Assembly: GCA_025266875.1 (NCBI GenBank)
Contig: JALLLT010000002.1
Coordinates: 434,001-498,000 of the forward strand
Direction of reading: 5' to 3'
DNA: 64,000 nucleotides
DNA from: Fennellomyces sp. T-0311
Taxonomy: Eukaryota; Mucoromycota; Mucoromycetes; Mucorales; Lichtheimiaceae
Part shown: positions 15,716 to 26,758 of the stretch, one piece after another
Layout: each line of letters begins with the position of its first letter
How positions within the stretch are numbered: position 1 is the first letter of the stretch
Made by a program: the position numbers and the translations under genes
Notes under the pieces: model-generated
What the model was told of the DNA's origin: nothing
Seen by the model: only the letters and a program-made list of their open reading frames with translations
Databases searched by the model: none

Positions 15716-17650
15716 TTAATGAGTATGCAATAATTTCAGGTATAATCCACTATTGTAATAAGTGGGAATGCAGTAAAAACAGGATACGGATAGGTTATGA
15801 ACATGGATTGAGAGATATTCAGCTGGCCTAGCTTTATAAAATTTGTTGGCTTTTGGGGTCCAAAACACATCTGGTCGAAGAGTATTGCTTTCGAATTCCA
15901 AAGGCGGGACAGCGCCATCGTACTTTTGTTGCTCCTGAATTCTGCCCTTCCGTATAGCCGCTGTTGGCATATCTTGCAGCATGTCATTTAGAAAAGGCTA
16001 GCGGACAAGCAATTGTTAGTAATTAATAATAGTCCAATCTGTCGAACAATTTGTTGCAACATACCTTCCATGTGTAAAACAGCTTCAAAGTATCTTGAAA
16101 GCCACCAAGATCATATATGGACGTAGGAATGTATATATTGCCAACTTTTTGTAAGATGTACACATTCTCTTCCTTCCTCACTGCAAGCGTACTATCAGTG
16201 TATCCTATTAAAGGCTCCATAAATACAAGCCTAGATGCAATTGGACATGTGTTCTTACCAATAAAGTCCAGATACATAACCAGTGGTTGGCCAGAAAACC
16301 TACTTGTGTCGAATGGTAATAATGACAAGTTGCTACATATACAGTAGTCGCTTTGTATAGCGATACGGTGGTGCAGCCCAAACTTCATAGTTGTATCAAA
16401 ACATCGCTACTAAAAATGGGATTTGGTAGCGATTACCGTCTTGGCGCATAGAAAATTGTATGGCTATATCGAATTATCGTTATATAACATGCCATCATAT
16501 GAAGCTGCCACTGTAAACGTATTGGATCGCATGTTCTTTATCTCTTGTTTGTGGGCCACGGCAACCGAAACGCCAGGTGCCTTCCACTCACAACACGCCA
16601 ATTCAGTACCATCGATGGATATAAGAATGTCGATCTTCCGGCCAATGGCGTCGTTGGCCACCGAAAACCGACCTCTGTTTGCATACACTGCTTCGTTCGC
16701 GATGCGTGCCTTAGTTTCAGCTGATGAACGTTCACCACTTTACATAAATCAAAATCGTAAGCATATATATATAACACACGCAAACCACGTTTACTCTTAC
16801 AAATTAAATTTAAACGGTGTGCCCCAGAATATAATGTTGAGGATAACATAGGAAACAACATTACATCAAGCTCGCTTTCTCTCTTGTCTGCCTTTGTAAA
16901 ATTTGCCAAGTGTCTTATGCTGGTAAAACCATTCAAGAAACAAATGTCAGTAACAGAAGTAAAATCTTGAAAAGATAGTTACAGGTACTTCAGTATGTCA
17001 ATAATTTGTGTAGCACTTGGTTATCGAACTCTAGATTCATTAGATCAACATTCGCTTTCGCCAAGTGCTTTAACGAAGCGTGGGCATTTTGCTTGAGCTA
17101 TTTTATCATGCCTTAGTAAACCCACGTAAGTATTTCCTAGCACTCAGAAAGTAATTACCGCAGCAACAGTATGGAGTATTTTTTGCTGGCAGAATCCAGA
17201 TCTTAAGCTTTGGTGGTTTTGATACCAACTCATCATAGCGGGAACTTGAAATCACTCGCTTTATAAATTCTTGGTTGCGCGTGTGGGCTACGCCAATGAT
17301 CAATGTGAGCGACATTCTGTAGAAAATAGTAAGTAAAGTATTTCAGATATAAAAACCATAGAACCGTACCGCTGTATGTTCGCCTGATTTGTATCGGTGA
17401 ATGGCCATTGTTGCATTGTTGCCAGCGATGCTCGGTTCAGAAGTTGCTCATATGTTTCGCTGACTTCAAGGCTTTTATCGATGATCTTCTGTGGTATATC
17501 ATGTTGTATCCAACGTGAACACGGCTTAACAAGCTTCTTCGTCATCCATGTTGTCAATCAGCGAATAAGAGCTTTCCACCCTTACCGCCACTTCCCCACT
17601 TCCGACATCCGGAACGTTGAGCTTCATGCGTATCCAAATACTCAGCCAAT
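15716..17650 (-). pseudogene. PD-(D/E)XK nuclease-like hypothetical family, copy C, split by a MITE
   Basis: This is an intron-rich hypothetical gene of a family with two more copies at 56-61 kb. Exons in order carry MKLNVPDVGSGEVA (about 17600-17630), WIQHDIPQKIIDKSLEVSET, SLTLIIGVAHTRNQEFIKRV, then SIRHLANFTKADKRESELDV with LFPMLSSTLYSGAP. Next comes DAIGRKIDILISIDGTELAC followed by CEWKAPG, with an Asp then E-x-K spaced as in PD-(D/E)XK nucleases, and HKQEIKNMRSN after it. The C-terminal exons hold FSGQPLVMYLDFIG, GNIYIPTSIYDLGGFQDTLK and PLEFESNTLRPDVFW. The 172-bp MITE at 16342-16513 sits inside the exon just after IKNMRSN. Nuclease function is inferred from motif spacing only. The native protein may be an effector or a mobile-element product. 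Confidence 0.55.
16342..16513. mobile_element. MITE with CAGT(A/G)G(T/C)CGCTT-type TIRs and TA duplication, copy 1
   Basis: The left end is TA-CAGTAGTCGCTTTGTATA. The right end, read inward on the other strand, is TA-CAGTGGCAGCTTCATATG. The element is flanked by TA at 16340-16341 and 16514-16515. A shorter relative with better-matched ends is at 60566-60664. The TA target and CAGT termini suggest mobilisation by a pogo/Tc1-type transposase. There is no coding capacity. Confidence 0.75.
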
Positions 17651-17900
17651 CAGGTTGCTCATCCGCACAACCTTCTGGTCAACGCGTCTCTTCACGGATA
17701 TGCTCTGTCAACATTCATGCTATCGATCATCACAATCAGACACTGCTCAACGATAATAAGGAAGACATTACACATCACTTACGGAATTACCGGCTTAAGG
17801 AAATCCATCATGGGTGAGCATTTATCATAAATAGAGAGAGCAAAGCATATGAAGTAAATCAATTACTTTTTGAGTCTTGTTGATATATGTCCTTTACGCT
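17511..17900. repeat. About 390-bp segment duplicated at 59745-60140
   Basis: The two segments are in the same orientation and alignable almost throughout by eye. They share AACAAGCTTCTT, TTCACGGATATGCTCTGTC, ATAGAGAGAGCAAAGCATAT and TTTTTGAGTCT. On the minus strand the segment includes the MKLN(V/I)PDVGSG exon of the nuclease-like family. Here the frame continues GEVA into a GTAAGG donor. In the second copy a one-base difference gives GKRR-stop. Confidence 0.75.
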
Positions 17901-17944
17901 TGCTCTTCCTTTCTCTGATACTTCATATCATATGAAGTCCCTGT

Positions 17945-18750
17945 GTACTATTGGACATACACGACATTTAGCCAGGCGCGAGAAGGGAGCAGTTTAACTA
18001 GCCTAATTGTATGCTCACCAAGAATGTGTAATTTGAACAGACGATGGCGATCCAATGTAAACGCAACATAGTTAGACAGATCCTCGTAGAATGTGTCCGA
18101 TGAGTTGTGACTAGTATCACGGGTACTAGAGATCGAAATATCGGTAAGTGATGCTTTAAATACCACAAGAAGTTAATCAATTAGTAAACGCTAACCTGTC
18201 CACTTGGTCATGGTCCTTTTTTCCAGTTCTGGTCAGCACATCCGCTGCACGGGCTATGGTCTCACTTTTAAATTGTTCCTCCTGGCATTAACGTTACATT
18301 TTGAGCATGAGCTTCTCCGACTGTATGATGGCGCTAACAGTATACTTTCAAAAAGTAATGTCGCTACCCAAAGAAATCAATGTCGTTTCAAAAATGGAAG
18401 TCGCTGTATATTTTATATTATAAAAATTAGACCTTGGCGACATTGATTTTTACGGATCGCCACATTGCTTTTCGGAAATACTGCACCTCAGTCAAATCAT
18501 GCCTCGTCTCACTGAACGTAGTAGGAAGAGTGTATAGGCTCCAAAACTGTACATCCGAAGGATTCTTGTTGATCTCTATGTAAAATAAAGAAGGTTATTA
18601 AAGAAACTAATCACGGGCGCAGACAGCAAGATTACTCACTCTTCAGATCGGCCTCCATCTGCTTGACTAGTTGAGCTCTTCCCCGTTTCGGGTCAAGGTC
18701 TTTAAGTATCTCTACCAGATCTTGCTTCAGAGGCTCATGAAATCGTTTTT
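17945..18750 (-). pseudogene. Degenerate hypothetical coding fragments carrying a MITE
   Basis: Minus-strand frames that look like protein run from about 18750 down. They read KQDLVEILKDLDPKRGRAQL with VKQMEADLK, then after a probable intron INKNPSDVQFWSLYTLPTTF and SETRHDLTEVQYFRKA, then, beyond the palindromic element at 18354-18469, TFYEDLSNYVAFTLDRHRLF and LVKLLPSRAWLNVVYVQ-stop at 17948. The frame reads straight into the MITE and stops there, so the original gene is broken. I do not recognise the product. It could be the N-terminal part of the nuclease-like copy just downstream, or another repeat-family gene. Confidence 0.4.
18354..18469. mobile_element. Palindromic MITE, about 116 bp, copy 1
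   Basis: The left arm AGTAATGTCGCTACCC...AAATCAATGTCG is matched on the other strand by AGCAATGTGGCGATCC...AAATCAATGTCG. This gives imperfect 32-bp terminal inverted repeats around an AT-rich core (on the minus strand TATAATATAAAATATA). A second copy lies at about 34010-34122. There is no coding capacity. Confidence 0.7.
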
Positions 18751-18759
18751 TTTTTTCAC

Positions 18760-19490
18760 GATAATGAAAGAAAAGACGAAGATTTTTGGATTGACAATTT
18801 TTTTTCATGGGGAAGAAAAAACTTGTTTATTCTCCTTAGAACAACACATGAAAAAGACATCAGTCTTGCCTGGGAAAAAATGCAACTTTTATTAGAAAAG
18901 AGCTTAGACCTGACAAAAATAGGGGGATTTTAGACATCTTTTTTTTTTTGTTAACTTCAACTTTACTTTTTTTACTTAAAGCCCTACGATAACGGACGAT
19001 ATTAAATATTCTGGTCTACAATAGCAGCCTCTTCGATAAATGAGCGAAGTCAAGGAAAGCAAGGTAAAGTACACCACCAGTCTGAGAAGAATAACACTTT
19101 GACTAGCCAGTTCTGGAAAATTAATGTAGCTACATTGTTGTAAAAAGAAATTGTTTGTGTGAAGTAATTCTGTGTGAAACAGGGTCCACAAAGTAGGTTG
19201 AAATATAGAGAAATAGAAAGGGTGAGCTAACCGAATACAGATGCTAGTCTCTGGTTCGGGCTTCTGACAATGTATGATCAAGATATTTGAGGTCCAGTTA
19301 ACTGCTTTATTTCGTTCGATACAACAAGGGTACTTATATGCTTCTGTGAATAAGCTGACTGTGGATAAAACGGGCTGTGCCGAAGGTAAAATGTGAGATA
19401 CGGTGGAAGTATAGCTAGTTAAAGATTCGAGTGCGGAATAAGATAATTGAAAGTGCAGATGCACGATATAATAGAATAGAGGTCAACAAC
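18760..19490. other. AT-rich, no recognised gene
   Basis: The stretch has poly-T/poly-A runs and one unassigned 162-codon minus-strand frame (18976-19464). Its composition (Ser/Leu/Tyr-rich, no motif) gives no support for a real protein. It may belong to the decayed transposon that follows. Confidence 0.4.
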
Positions 19491-19495
19491 AAAGG

Positions 19496-20060
19496 TCAAG
19501 CGCATGCTGAAATGGCAGCATAAGTGGAAAAGGGTCGAGAAATTTCGTTACAGGATAATCGAGCCAATATTTGCTTGCTTTTTTTAGGATAGTTTTCCAT
19601 CCATTCGGTGGTTTTTTGACTAGCTGTAAAGATTATTAGATCCCCCTTTGCTGTTTTCTCTATACTAAAATATAATATTGAGTTCGGTAGATCCAATCAT
19701 TAGGCGAGGTCGCGGAACGGTAAGTGTGTATTGACTAGTAATGCACCTAGTGCCGTATTTAGCTATCGGATTTACTTAATGTATGTATAACAGTGGATTG
19801 TAAAAAACCGAAGATGAACTCCGTAACACTCGTTGGTACATGAATAACCATCTAGGTAAAGCGTTTTTTACACACAAAGTTTATACTATAAGAGTTTTCA
19901 TGAACGTCCAATAATTAGATTCACTTGATATAATACTATGTTTTGCAGAGAAGGAAAAGGCTCATCTAATGGGTTTTACAGCTAGTCAAACGGGCGGCTG
20001 GATGGAGAGTTATCCTAAAAAAACAAGGAATTACTGGCTCTAATCACGTTTTATGGCTCA
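19496..20060. pseudogene. Two inverted pogo-like transposase fragments (CENP-B-type HTH)
   Basis: On the minus strand at 19496-19696 a frame reads IIFTASQKTTEWMENYPKKS. On the plus strand at about 19950-20030 another reads MGFTASQTGGWMESYPKK. They are clearly copies of one sequence in opposite orientation. The pattern F-x-AS-x(3-5)-W-x-x-x-(Y/F)-x-K-(K/R) resembles the second helix-turn-helix of pogo/Tigger transposases and CENP-B. Both are short and bounded by stops, so these are relics. Confidence 0.5.
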
Positions 20061-20098
20061 CTGAGCCCTTAAAATAACTTGGTTAATTAGAGGAAGTA

Positions 20099-20289
20099 CA
20101 GTCGAACCCCGCCTTGTGCAGAACAGGGAAATCCCGAATATTTTGATGCATACAGTGAGGTTGTGCACCCACCGGGAGATAGTCCATACAGTCATACCTG
20201 CTTTGTACCGCTTTGAGAATTCCAAATACTTTGATGCATGTAGTGAGGTTTTGCACCAAACGGGAGCTGCACAAACCGGAGCTTGACTG
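20099..20289. mobile_element. Pogo-like MITE, 191 bp, TA target duplication
   Basis: The left end CAGTCGAACCCCGCCTTGTG is matched on the opposite strand by CAGTCAAGCTCCGGTTTGTG. TA dinucleotides flank both sides (20097-20098 and 20290-20291). The interior contains a second, diverged copy of the same terminal module (ATTTTGATGCAT...GTGAGGTTGTGCACC versus ACTTTGATGCAT...GTGAGGTTTTGCACC). CAGTC(A/G)AACC-type ends with a TA target are characteristic of the pogo/Tigger group. Confidence 0.75.
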
Positions 20290-20299
20290 TAGTAGAAAC

Positions 20300-21310
20300 G
20301 AGAGTGAAGATACGTAGAAAGTTAAAGCAAGGAACCCCTAGTGTGTACATGACGAGATTAAAGCCGAAAATGGGAATTGGTAGTTTTCGCAAGCCAATTA
20401 CAACATTACAGAGACGTATTCATGTCGATAAACGCCATTTATAAGTGAGTTGACGTCCAAAGATTCACATGGAAATGGTCCACGACAGAGCTATCGACTT
20501 TCGCTCCTCGTTTAGAGCTATCAGGAGAATACACTAAAGATATTAGAGTGCGTTTACTGGCTCATCAAGTGATTAGATTTCCGCGATGTATTGGTGAATT
20601 TTGCAGCGAAATCTACGGCGCATCTAGTGTTAGCTGCCAATTATAAATTAGCGGTATAAGAAAAAGTTTGCTTATGAAAGATGCGACTTTTAGCCTTTGA
20701 ACGGTATTGTTATGTAAAAGCACCGTCATGTGTAGTAAATTGCGTTATCTTTATTATTAAGTCAAAGCGCGCTTAACAGGGCCGTTGATTTTGTGTCTCT
20801 AGCCTTACTGGACCGAGTTATGACTAAAAACATTTGAGCTCCTGCTCAAAGCAAGTAGCCAAAACGTATGAAACGGAAGAAGTATGAGATAAAAAGCATA
20901 TGGAATGAAAAATTAGTGGCAAAGAAGCACATAATATAAAATACAGAATTGATAAAGCCGAGAAAATCGAAAAACCATGGGCAAGCGCTTTGGAATACCA
21001 TCTTGAAAGTCTCTTTGAAAAGAAGCTGATCTACTGATTGGATCTCCTTGATGTATTAATATGTTTCGTAAAGTTAAAGGCAGATCTAGTGGTGTAGACA
21101 GCTAGCCAAACTAGTGGCAGAGTAAAAGGCTTACTTACATAGGACGGTGTTATTTTAGCCTTTCGCCACGATAAAGAAAAATACTTGGGCGAGTACGTGT
21201 TTTGCTTTTTGTAATACGGAAGTAGCGTCAACGGGGAGCAATACGAGGAAGTTTAGTTTATATTGCTAGTATAATTTGGGACCGAGGTATGGCCAAAAAT
21301 AAGCCGGCTT
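20300..21310. mobile_element. Decayed transposon body, related to 39950-40790
   Basis: No open frame survives, but stretches match the 40-kb region in order: ATACGTAGAAAGT, GAGCTATCAG(G/T)AGA, and CCGAGTTATGACT(A/G)AAA. Because it adjoins the pogo-like MITE and HTH relics, it is probably the remains of a full pogo-like element. Confidence 0.45.
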
Positions 21311-21494
21311 TGGAATAAATTGGCCAAAAGTGAGAAGTCAGTATGATGGGCATATATTTTTTTTCGATGTGCTGATGAAGCTATCTTTATTTTTTTTGGA
21401 TCTCCACCATTGCATAGAAACGGTGCGTGTGACCATTTTTTAACAGGGCGTAAATACACCTTGTTGCTATTCCTTCCACTCCCGACCTGCCACC

Positions 21495-22020
21495 ATGACA
21501 ACACCATTTCGCCAAGGCCTGAGTATGACACACCATTACGTCCAAGAGAAGCATGTTTTAGCTGACCATTTGCATAGACAAGGTCTACTTGCCCAACATT
21601 GTTTTCAAAATGGTCCGATCGCCGAATCTTCAACCTAATCAAGTTGCTTTCCGGGTTCCACCCAGTTGCAACAAGTTCGACATTCACTCGTATCTCACCA
21701 ATATTTACGGTGTCAACGTGCAAGAAGTACGAACCATGAATTACGCTACAGTCCACAAAAAGGCTCGCAACGGTAGAATGGAGGTCTCGCAACCAGCATA
21801 TAAGAAGGCGATTGTTACTATCGACGAGGCATTCACATGGCCCGCGGAACCGGAGTGGTGCGCGTTGGAACGAGAACAGTTTAAGTTGGGCTCGAAGGGC
21901 GCAGGTCGTAAAATGAAGGGCTGGCGCTTCCGTGCTCCGGAAGAAGAACGGACGCGAATGAAGGAAATTAGCGAGGAACTTCACGCCCGTATGGAGGCTG
22001 AACAGGGCCGAAAGAAGTAA
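21495..22020 (+). CDS. Mitochondrial large-subunit ribosomal protein uL23m
   Basis: uL23m sits at the exit tunnel of the mitochondrial ribosome. The gene has two exons, 21495-21522 and 21578-22020. The intron 21523-21577 carries a consensus branch site (GCTGAC). The spliced product has 156 residues and begins MTTPFRQGLNKVYLPNIVFK. It continues with NQVAFRVPPSCNKFDIHSYL and NIYGVNVQEVRTMNY, the conserved uL23 beta-alpha core, and a basic mitochondrial extension (SKGAGRKMKGWRFR). The ATG has a good GCCACC context. Starting within exon 2 would remove the conserved KVYLPN strand, so the two-exon model is preferred. It converges on the D2HGDH gene with 66 bases between stops. Confidence 0.92.
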
Positions 22021-22086
22021 AAAAAAGTCAATGTACAGTATAAAGAATGGTTGCTCTATAGAATATGTATTCGTTTGCCGATTTAA

Positions 22087-24171
22087 TTACATCATGTTTG
22101 GCACAACCTTGTAGGGGTTCATAATGCCGTTTGGATCTAAAGCTCTCTTAATGCTCTGCATTAAACGGATCTGCACTTCACTCTTGCAGCGTGTCATGTA
22201 GTTGACCTTAGCGATACCAACACCGTGCTCCGCCGTGATCGATCCCTTGTGTCGAACTATACGAATGTGAGACAAGCCGTGCCAACGGATTGCGTCTAGC
22301 TCACTTACTGGCCCAGTCGTATACAAATTGATCCATGTCCTTTTGGACATTGTGGTCGTGGCCCTTGATATTAGCCATAATGTGCAGGTTCTATAATGAA
22401 ACAGTAAGTCTTCTGTGTCAGTCACGTTGTATAAAAAGTAATTACACCGTCGCCAACATGGCCAAAGCCCAAAACATTGGAGTATACGTTATCAGGTCCA
22501 ATAAGTCCACGATCACCATAGTGCTTCTTTGCGTCCTCGACCATTTTGTATAGCAGTGGCACTTCCATAGCGACATCGTATGTCATGGCCGTGCCTGACT
22601 TGACAATGGATTCGGGGATCAATTCACGCCACTGCCACAAGGCATGGGTCTATATTCGATTGATTGCCATAAGAACCCCGCATTCATCGTCGATAAAAAT
22701 AGATAATGTACCTGCTTAGCGTCCTGCGCAATCACGCCGTCGTGGGCGACTTCTGTCTCCATCAGCCGAGTGAGGTATGCGTCGAGTTTCTAATGAAAAA
22801 TATTTTAAGCACAACCTTGCATATGCATGATGCAGTATACCTCTTGGTCATGTTCCTGACGACTGCCCTGTGTTTCGAGCAACGCGTAGAAGGAAGACTT
22901 GGCCTCAATTGGATACGAGCTGTCCGTCAGCATGACTTTCTTGACGAGCTCCATTGAGTCTCGATCCCAAAATTCGAACGCTACAAATATGATCCCGTGT
23001 CAATGCCTAATAAGACATCGCCTGTTTGTTTTGAGTACCAGATAAGATTTCAGATAAATCCTCCTTGGCCATCACAAAGGCCTTTTGCACGGCGTCGAAA
23101 GAATCAAGTGCCAGCATAGCGACATTGACAGCCTATATATCCTTACCGTTAGCCGGAGCTCATACCTTGATGTTTCCCTAGCTACGTACCTTCGGCTTTC
23201 TAGGCGTCAGCAAGGAAACACCTGTGACTAAACCCAGCGTTCCCTCCGCTCCAATAAAGAGCTGCTTTAAATCGTATCCAGTGTTATCTTTACGGAGTGT
23301 GGACAGATTCTCAAGCACAGTTCCATCTGGTAACACCTGTTGTCACAACAACCACCATTTAATGTTTAGCCAATTTCTCCGCATCCAATTTCGTGGGAAT
23401 AAACCTTACCACTTCTAAGCCGAGCACATTCCCGTGCAGATTGCCAAATTTCATCAATCGCAATCCACCAGCGTTGGTGCTTACGTTGCCGCCAATCTGG
23501 CACGATCCTTTCGCGCCAAGATCCAAGGGAACGGTGTATCCAAGTGGAGCAAGGTAGTTATCCAGATTCTCGAGAACCACACCAGCATCCACTACAGCGA
23601 CACCAGAAACAGGATCGAACGCTCGGACCTTGTTCATCTTCGATGTGTTGACGATAATCTCGTCAAAAACCGGGTTCTGACCACCACTGACGCCCGTGTT
23701 GCCACCCTGAGGTACCACTGCCAGGCGTTTCTCGTTACAATACTTGAGAATCTGCGAAATTTGATTCGTTTCTGTCGGAAACAGACACAGCCTACATCAG
23801 CGACTCGATATTAATACCATTGCTCAGTTGTATTTTCTTTTGGGTGGTGTTAGTACTTGGAAGCGCCACGGTGAAGGTTGAAAAAGTCCACGTTGTACGG
23901 TGTCATGGCCGAAATCTTGGGATCCGCTTCAGTGTCGTAAATGACATTGTTACTGGTTAAAACATTGCGGAAGAAGTCAATGTCGCTCTGCTCTAGCTTT
24001 TTTCAACGCGCTTTTAGTGAGGAGAGAGAACCGAGGAAGAACGGTTGGCAGTGGTGGTACCTGCTTGAACTTATCACTTCGTTTGATATTGCTGATTTTT
24101 TGGCTTGTCAAAGGAGACAGAACCTTTGTTGACTGGACCGATCGAGAAGTGTGCAGTAAACGCCGAAACAT
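22087..24171 (-). CDS. Mitochondrial D-2-hydroxyglutarate dehydrogenase (FAD-linked)
   Basis: This flavoenzyme oxidises D-2-hydroxyglutarate to 2-oxoglutarate in mitochondria. Yeast Dld2 belongs to the same family. The N-terminus [20 protein letters not shown] is basic and Ser/Arg-rich, as expected for a mitochondrial presequence. The exon pair KFKQ / [12 protein letters not shown] joins only if the acceptor is the AG after the poly-A run near 24000. Using the nearer acceptor would create a stop. The FAD-binding domain has [40 protein letters not shown] and [20 protein letters not shown]. The C-terminal cap contains [16 protein letters not shown] and [15 protein letters not shown]. It ends at 22087. 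About nine exons are present. Confidence 0.93.
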
Positions 24172-24259
24172 ATTGAAAGAGGAAAGAGGCAGGATAATAA
24201 ACTTTATCAGAATTTATACATATCAGGTGTGTTGTGTGTGCATCACCATAATACTTCCG

Positions 24260-24491
24260 TTTGATTCGCTAGTCGGCCCGCGAATCATCTCTACTGAGAT
24301 GGCGATCACCTCGCATGTAGTATAATTTGCCGTGTTAAGCCGTATGATGCCCGCTCTATAGCATGGATTACCGAACATCAATAATGTAGTTCAAAACCTA
24401 TCGTGAGCAGAGATCCTTTGGTCAATGTATCTATTGCGTTTCGTGAGCCACCCAATCTTACAGAGTTCTTTCACACACAGGACACCCAAAT
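24260..24491. repeat. About 230-bp direct repeat, left copy (partner 28955-29178)
   Basis: Both copies begin GTTTGATTCGCTAGTCGG and share, in order, GATCCTTTGGTC/GATCTTCTAACC blocks, a GCG(T/-)AAGCCA(T/C)CC(T/A)ATCTTA-like block, TTTCACA and ACACCCA(A/G)ATT. The 4.7-kb gap and same orientation make long terminal repeats or paired insertions possible. No reverse transcriptase is visible between them. Confidence 0.6.
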
Positions 24492-26330
24492 TATCGCATG
24501 TGAGGCAATTACTTAATAAGGCATATATTCTTTTTTGGAGTGATAGATCAGGATGCTGTAATAAGAACGTCGGTATTAGCGAAGATTAAATAAGCATTAC
24601 TTATACAACAGTGTATCGTGCATTAGAGGGTTGCCAAGATACTACTACTGTCATACGCGCTCCTTGTCGTATTTACCAGTGTTTTTGAATTTTCTCAGTG
24701 TCAAGCTCAAGAAAGCCTCAAAGAAGTATTAAGTAAAAGAGAAGAGTGTGTTTGTCTTCACGCAGTGTTATGGTGCAGTTAAGAGCGAGGAAAATTTTCG
24801 CTTTCGTTAAATAACGTGCCCATTAGCGAAGTGCCTACCCTTGTAATCCATCTGCCTGTTTACAAGACCTCCAAAGAGTAGAGTAAATTGAACGGCAGCC
24901 AAGAAGGAACCGTTCATTGGAAAGGCAATTCGTGCCGAGTGAGTAACGTTGCTGCCCCGGTCGCTTGCGCTCAGGGAACCACAGATGCTCGACCGGATCG
25001 CGCATCAATTCATGATGGGTTTGATCATCCTTAATCTTAGTATGAAGTTATTGTGCGTGTTTCTTTCGCGAATTACACTAAAAGAAGGCATGAAATGAAG
25101 TACCTTGGGCAGCTTTAATATAGTGCTACGTCACAGACATGTAGGATGCACTTAGCGGCACAAAAACTCTCACGAAATGCATTCTATCGAACCAATAAAG
25201 CGGTATATTATTAAAAGTTTGGAGAGTGTACTCAAATCCAGTGTGTAAAAATGGCATTTGGATCTAGCAAACCCGTTTTCTGCCCCAATTTATAAGATAA
25301 TCACATCATGGCCTTACTACGGACAAAAATTTAAACTTTTTTGCATATTGGAAATAAAAGGCCATGAAATTACGTACATAGCTTGCTCAGATATTAAAAT
25401 CACATCATTAAGCAGGTCAATTCGACAGGTTGATTTTACAGTTTATGTCTACACACCATTGGGATCTAATTAGAATTTTGAGTTTTAAGGAATACGCTGC
25501 GCCTCATACAATTTATTTAAGTATTCAGACACATTCTTTAGGGTGTCGGTAATAAATCCTTTCTTTTACTGTTGATAAGCAACGGAGCGACCCTAAGCAC
25601 ATTGCATGTTCTGCATTTTCATGAGATCGCTTATGCTCATCCTTAACAATGACTCTGCAGTATAATTCACGCTCTCATTGCCAAATAAAGCTCACTAAGC
25701 TGCCACTCTTGTGCCGAATATCTAACCACAGCAAAAACTGCACACAGATACCGAAAGAAGGTTACACATCTTTGCTATGCGTTTCATGCGCCTTCATGTA
25801 GAGTTACGAATAACTTTATAGTAATTGATTTGAATAAGCTAACAGGATCTTGCTGGAACTCTCATGCCAATCTGGTAGGTAATAGAATGCTAAGGCATGG
25901 CCCACGGCGGTTATGTACCATCAACTAAGTAATACATAGTGCATACAGCACCCAGTAAAGGAACTGTCGCACTCCGTCCCAAAAGTCTTCGCCGTTGAAG
26001 CTCCTTTTCAACACAGCCTTAAGTTGTCCTCAGCGATGATCATGTTTATAAATCCTTTTCGCTGAACAATGCCTAAAAATCGAAGAAATCTCTACAAAAA
26101 ACATCAAGCATAAATTTTAAGATAAAGTTTTCTGAGGATTTATAATGATAGTTCGTTCTGCTCTACGAGGATCTTGAATGATCTCGTAGTCAAACTTTAG
26201 TAAGCCCACTGCTGGCTCCATAGGAACAATGAAACTTTGTGCAATTATTCAATCATTTATCATCTAGTAACCACGATTTTCTGATTATATACCGTAGGCT
26301 CCCATTTACGTAACAATTGCTCAATTAGAA
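24492..26330. other. Gene-poor AT-rich DNA
   Basis: I see no supported gene, RNA or repeat. The only open frames are under about 75 codons and are low in protein-like character. This may be the inside of a decayed element. Confidence 0.5.
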
Positions 26331-26348
26331 TCATGTGACGTTATGTAA

Positions 26349-26590
26349 TGAGGCTACCGCACGTGCTGCGGCATAAGTGTGTCCATGAGAGATTGAGCAG
26401 TGGTTGCCCTTATGGGGTAGCTCATAGTGCCTGGAACTCGATGTGCAACTTCTTAGTAACTTGATTGTCGGTTTTGAGCACAGAGCAGCATGTGTATCGA
26501 TTTTTTCGTTCGTGAATGCTTGGGTTCCAGCGTTCGGAATGGGACTACCGCACGTTCTGCAGCGCAGGTGTGTCCTGAGCGATTGTACTG
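26349..26590. repeat. Pair of about 45-bp direct repeats
   Basis: CTACCGCACGTGCTGCGGCA with GTGTGTCC at 26354 onward recurs as CTACCGCACGTTCTGCAGCG with GTGTGTCC at 26546 onward, followed in both by GAG(A/C)GATTG. A 91-codon minus-strand frame spans both copies, but I cannot assign it. Confidence 0.55.
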
Positions 26591-26758
26591 TGCAAATGCT
26601 CCGCATATCATGCGGCTGCTGATAAATTGTATACTTAGAATATTATTTGAAAAATAATGGGTAGACTATGATTATTGAAAAAGCAGTAAATATTAGGAAT
26701 ATTCAATAGCAAATGTATGTAACATCTGGCCAGAAAAAGGTACACAAAGTTTGATCCT

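Noticed and set aside
21253..21984. 243-codon minus-strand frame
   Set aside because: It is antisense to the well-supported uL23m exon and has no domain.
23980..24030. Apparent +1 frameshift at a poly-A run in the D2HGDH gene
   Set aside because: It is resolved by an intron whose acceptor is the AG directly after the A run. This joins KFKQ to LEQSDIDFF in frame.
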